Below, piece by piece: positions 60,493 through 64,000 of a stretch of 64,000 nucleotides of DNA. How positions within the stretch are numbered: the stretch's first letter is position 1; every line of letters starts with the position of its first letter. Made by a program: the position numbers and the translations under genes. The DNA is taken from NCBI GenBank assembly GCA_020747015.1, contig JAGTJM010000026.1, forward strand, positions 310,001 to 374,000, written 5' to 3'. The DNA comes from Pyrenochaeta sp. MPI-SDFR-AT-0127. Its lineage: Eukaryota > Ascomycota > Dothideomycetes > Pleosporales > Cucurbitariaceae. Below the pieces are notes generated by a model. That model was not told the origin of the DNA, ran no database searches, and worked only from the letters and a program-made list of their open reading frames with translations.

Positions 60493-63400
60493 CTAGCTAT
60501 AACCTTCTCCATCATATCCACCACTACCCCATCTCCGCCCTTGTGTCTCACTTGGTTGGTGCATGTTACTGAATCCACTTCCTTGGCTCGAGTTTGGTGT
60601 TTCCCACAACAGATTGGGCTGGCTTCCATAAGGAGTGCTGTTAGCATACTGACTGCCTTGCAATGATGACGCTGTGGAAGGTGTCTGTGAAGGTGGCCTA
60701 TATGGATCGTAGCTAGCGCCCTGAATTGGCGGCGAAGAATAAGGCAAATACTGGGCCGAGGGCGGCGCGTGGCTCGGTATCAGCACATTACTTTCGAACT
60801 GTTGAGACTGTCGATGCCCGAGAGGAGCTCCTGGGTATTGTTGTGGGGGCGGTGGCGGAGGTGTATATTGATATGAGGTAGCGAAATCATGTTCAGAAGT
60901 TGACCGATCGGGTGCTGCTGGCCTTGAGGAATTCAGCGATCGTTCCTGATACCTGCCAGATGGTCCTGAATTCGCAAGGGGTTTCCGGTTCAAAGCTTTA
61001 CTTTGTCTCTTTAGCCCTTGATCTTGACTTCCCTGCCTGGTTGCGGGTAGGTGTGACTGAGGCGTGCTAGAAGCTGATGCAGCTGAAACTCGGCGTTCGT
61101 GTTGCGTGGGAGGTGCTGAGTACTGCTGCTGTTGTTGCATATATTGTGGAGATTGGACCCGCTTTGGCGATGAGTGCGGAGACTGAACCTGCTTATTTGC
61201 GAATAAGGGGGTTGGATACACATTATCCCCTCCATTCGCCGGTGGCGATTGACTTTGCTGCCCGTACTGATTCCATGTATATTCGGTGCCTGACTCTGAG
61301 CGGAAGGGGAGGCTATAAGGCTCTTGAGAATGACGTCCATAAGGCGAGTCAAGTTGCTCATCCTGTTTTGTTATAGTGGACGGTTGGTATTGAGTAGTAG
61401 ACGGAACAGGCGGCATTGGTGGCTGCTGTCGGGATTGTGGACCGACACTAAGACTGTGTGGGAGCTCGTGGTGCTTGACCGTGCGAAACCTCTTGACAGT
61501 CGGATTTCGCTTGCAACGCGCCATCGCCTCATCCAGCAACTTCTGAATCTTGGTTGCTTCTGAAATCTCTTCTTCAAGCTGCAAATCAGTAACACTACCC
61601 TCATCTGTCTCGCCACTGACAGAAGCGTTATCGCCCTCCCATTCCTCTTCTTCATCCTCATTCTCATCGTCATCGTCGTCGTCGTCATCTTCTTCGTCCT
61701 CTGCTTCATTCTCATCTTCAACGTCGGAATTTTCGTCCTCCAACTCAGGTGCAGTAAGTGCATCGATTGGCAGACCCAGAACAGGGTGCCGAGCGTTGAC
61801 ATTTGCACCTGCTTTGAGGAGTGCATCGACACAGGCTGATTGGCGATGAGCGCAAGCTTCAGTGAGTGCGTCATCAAGTAATTGATCAGGAGGCCCCATG
61901 TTGAGGAATTTGTCGAGAATCGCCTTGTTACCCCGAATGGCTGCTGCCGTGATGGCGCTCCGATATTGACCACCTTGGAACCGGAAGTCGGCTCCACCAT
62001 CTAAAAGTCTGACTACAACTTCCATGCGGTTGAAGTACGCAGCTGCGATGAGAGCGGTGTGATACTTACCGTTGCGATGATTTACGAGGTCGATAGCGCG
62101 ATTAAGAAGATCGTCAATAACTTCGACGTCTGCCTTGATCGCAGCTGCCTGGATCGCATTACCATATTTCCCACCTTGGGCACGAACATCAGCCCCGTGC
62201 TCAATGAGTTGCTCAATCATGGGCAGATTGTTACTGTAGGCTGCTGCAGTGACCGCTGAACCGAGCAACCCTCCTTCGGCAGAGGCGTTGGCACCATTAT
62301 CAATCAAGAGCTGCACAATGTCGATATCTCCAGATTGAGCAGCGGCTAAGATCGGAAATCCGTACAGGCCGCCTTTCGCGTTGACGTCGGCCTTGTGCTC
62401 GACGAGCAGCTTTACTATCTCCTCGTGGCCTCCGGCTGCTGCTGCGGACAAGGAATTACCATGCTTCCCATTAGCTGGAGAGATATTGATCACTGCATCT
62501 CTGTTCAACATTTCTTGAACGATTCCAAGATCTCCCACCGCTGAAGCGGCTTGCAGGGCGGTTCCATATTCTCCCGCTACTGGCTCGGTGAGTGTAATAT
62601 CAGCACCTGCCTCTAACAATACCCGAACAGTTTCGATATCTTCCGCCCATGCAGCTGCCTGCAGTGGCGTCCCGTATGGTCCACCGACGGCATTGACATT
62701 AGCTCCCGCTTTCAGCAGAATCTCGCAACAATCCTCGTCGCCCTCAGCTCTATTATCTGATTAGTAACAACTAATGCAAAAAACTAAAAGGAGGAACTTA
62801 CGCTGCAGCGTGTAATGCGGTGCCGTACTTCTCGCTTACAATGTGCACATCCGCATCATTGTCTAGCAAGAACTGGAGGCCTTCTGCGTCGCATGCATCG
62901 GCACAGTTGATGAGAGCTGTTGTGCCTTTATCGCAGGTAGCATTGATATCAGCAACATTTTTTAGGATGAGTTTCAAGTCTTCCTTTAAAAGAGTAGAAG
63001 CAGCGAGCGAGACCACTGGCCAATTGTCTTCACCTCCTCGTACGTTCACGTGGGCGTTATTTTCGAGTAGTATCTGCACTGCAGTACTATCACCCTGGTC
63101 AACGGCGGCGATGATAGGATACGAAAAGTCTCCACCGAAACTATTCACGTTTGCTCCTTCTTTTATGAGTAGACGAATGGTCTCTTCATCTCCAGTATAC
63201 ACGGCCGCTGAAAAAGATGTGTTAGCAACAATACAAACATAGCATACAGAAAACCCCACCTGTCAGCTCGGTACCATAGAAACCAATGGGTTCAGTGTTG
63301 AGCTTCGCTCCATTGTCAAGCAACATTTTCACGTTATCTGCATCACCAAACCATGATGCCGCCTGCTTACAGTTAATCATCTCTCTAGGAAAGGATGATA

Positions 63401-64000
63401 CGATACTAACAATCAAAGCAGTGCCGTATGTGCCTCCCCGTATGTTTACGTTAGCGCCCTTTTCAATCAACGCTTCCATGATCCCCGTTGTACCATCGTA
63501 TCTATGGCAATTGTGAGCGATAGCATTACAAATTGGTTCCACTACTTACGCGCTAGCGATCAACGCATACCCGTACCTGTAATGGCGGTTAGCAGATGTC
63601 GACACAAGAACTCGCTATACTAACTCAGGACCTTCTGCATCTGGACTTGCGTTGAAGTCTAGCAGTAACTTGACTGTTTCTTCGTGTTCATTATCTGTTG
63701 CCTGATATAAGGCTTTATCAAGTTGCTCTTGATCAATCCCTCTTGGAAAAAGCAACTTCAGTACCTCCGTTCTACCATAAAATGCAGCCAATGAGAAAGC
63801 TTTCTGGTGCCGAAGCGTGGACGCTTTGTCCAATATTGCCTTTACGATGGGTACGTATCCCCGTTGAGCTGCGGCCTGGAGTGCTTGCTCTATGACTAAT
63901 TCTCTGCCTTCGTTTTCAAGTAAGACTTTGAAGACGTCAAGATGATTGTATGTTGCTGCAGCTGTAAGAAAGCTACCGTAGGTTCTCATAGAACGATTCG
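60493..64000 (-). CDS. Ankyrin-repeat protein, 3' part (continues beyond the right end)
   Basis: Partial gene, minus strand; the 5' end lies past 64000. Exons in the window are ≥64000–63625, 63576–63550, 63501–63260, 63207–62802 and 62749–60493, all in phase, ending in a stop at 60493. About 19–20 ankyrin repeats of the fungal type GA-[DN]-VN-x-x-GG-x-YG-x-x-L-x-AAA are encoded. They are followed by an extremely acidic run (EDEEDDDDDDDD and onward) and a long Pro/Gln/Ser/Tyr-rich, probably disordered tail of about 400 residues. The exon of only 27 nt (63576–63550) is needed to keep the frame. The missing N-terminus could carry a NACHT or kinase signalling domain, as is common for such fungal proteins, but that is not visible here. 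Confidence 0.85.
61655..61715. repeat. Imprecise CGT/CTT trinucleotide run coding the acidic stretch
   Basis: The plus strand shows runs of CATCGT and CGTCGTCGT through this interval. On the coding minus strand they encode the poly-Asp/Glu segment of the ankyrin protein. Length variation between strains would be expected. Confidence 0.7.

Noticed and set aside
61550..61849. Serine-rich plus-strand open frame
   Set aside because: It is the antisense shadow of the Asp/Glu-rich ankyrin-protein segment.
1..64000. CRISPR array, prophage or secondary-metabolite cluster
   Set aside because: No spaced direct repeats or phage genes are seen, the genes are intron-bearing fungal genes, and the lone P450 has no PKS, NRPS or terpene synthase neighbour in the window.

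Overview
The window looks like nuclear DNA of a filamentous ascomycete, probably a Dothideomycete and perhaps Pleosporales. The evidence is genes split by short GT–AG introns of about 42–83 bp, a Zn2Cys6 regulator, a fungal ATG15 with a Thr-rich tail, a CE12 pectin-side-chain esterase, fungal ankyrin arrays, and no bacterial operon structure. Gene models below were made by joining frames at splice sites read by eye; there is no transcript evidence.

Layout. 1–6.4 kb: no recognisable gene; the left part is GC-rich. 6.4–8.5 kb: cytochrome P450. 8.7–10.7 kb: multi-pass membrane protein of unknown function, convergent with it. 11.2–16.9 kb: a housekeeping block with dCMP deaminase (DCD1) and ATG7 diverging from a 403-bp promoter, and a Vps62-like gene tail-to-tail with ATG7. 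16.9–19.6 kb: empty. 19.6–20.7 kb: a divergent SDR. 22.6–23.9 kb: proteasome lid subunit RPN6. 25.1–32.1 kb: a 2,327-residue coiled-coil protein built from several internal repeat families. 32.9–36.3 kb: a PXA/PX sorting nexin that shares a 298-bp promoter with a hotdog thioesterase (36.6–37.0 kb). 38.1 kb: a tiny Gly/Met/Arg protein with an N-terminal lipidation signal. 38.7–42.9 kb: an F-box-like protein and two orphan genes. 42.9–46.2 kb: gene-free and AT-rich in places. 46.2–49.1 kb: a protein kinase fused to kinesin-light-chain-type TPRs. 50.3–53.2 kb: a GNAT acetyltransferase and ATG15. 54.8–57.2 kb: a Zn2Cys6 transcription factor. 57.27–57.65 kb: a probable MITE. 57.9–60.2 kb: a TMEM205-like membrane protein and a secreted rhamnogalacturonan acetylesterase. 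60.5–64.0 kb: the 3' part of a large ankyrin-repeat gene that runs off the right end.

How the genes relate. There is no biosynthetic cluster. Several genes concern membrane traffic and turnover: ATG7 conjugates Atg8/Atg12, ATG15 degrades autophagic membranes in the vacuole, and the PXA/PX nexin acts on endosomal or contact-site membranes. They are dispersed and need not be co-regulated. The kinase–TPR gene and the ankyrin gene have repeat-receptor or signalling architectures of the kind seen in fungal NLR-like repertoires, and both sit in the more gene-poor right half. The best targets for follow-up are the kinase–TPR fusion, the repeat-built giant coiled-coil protein, the MGC-initiated glycine-rich protein and the MITE.
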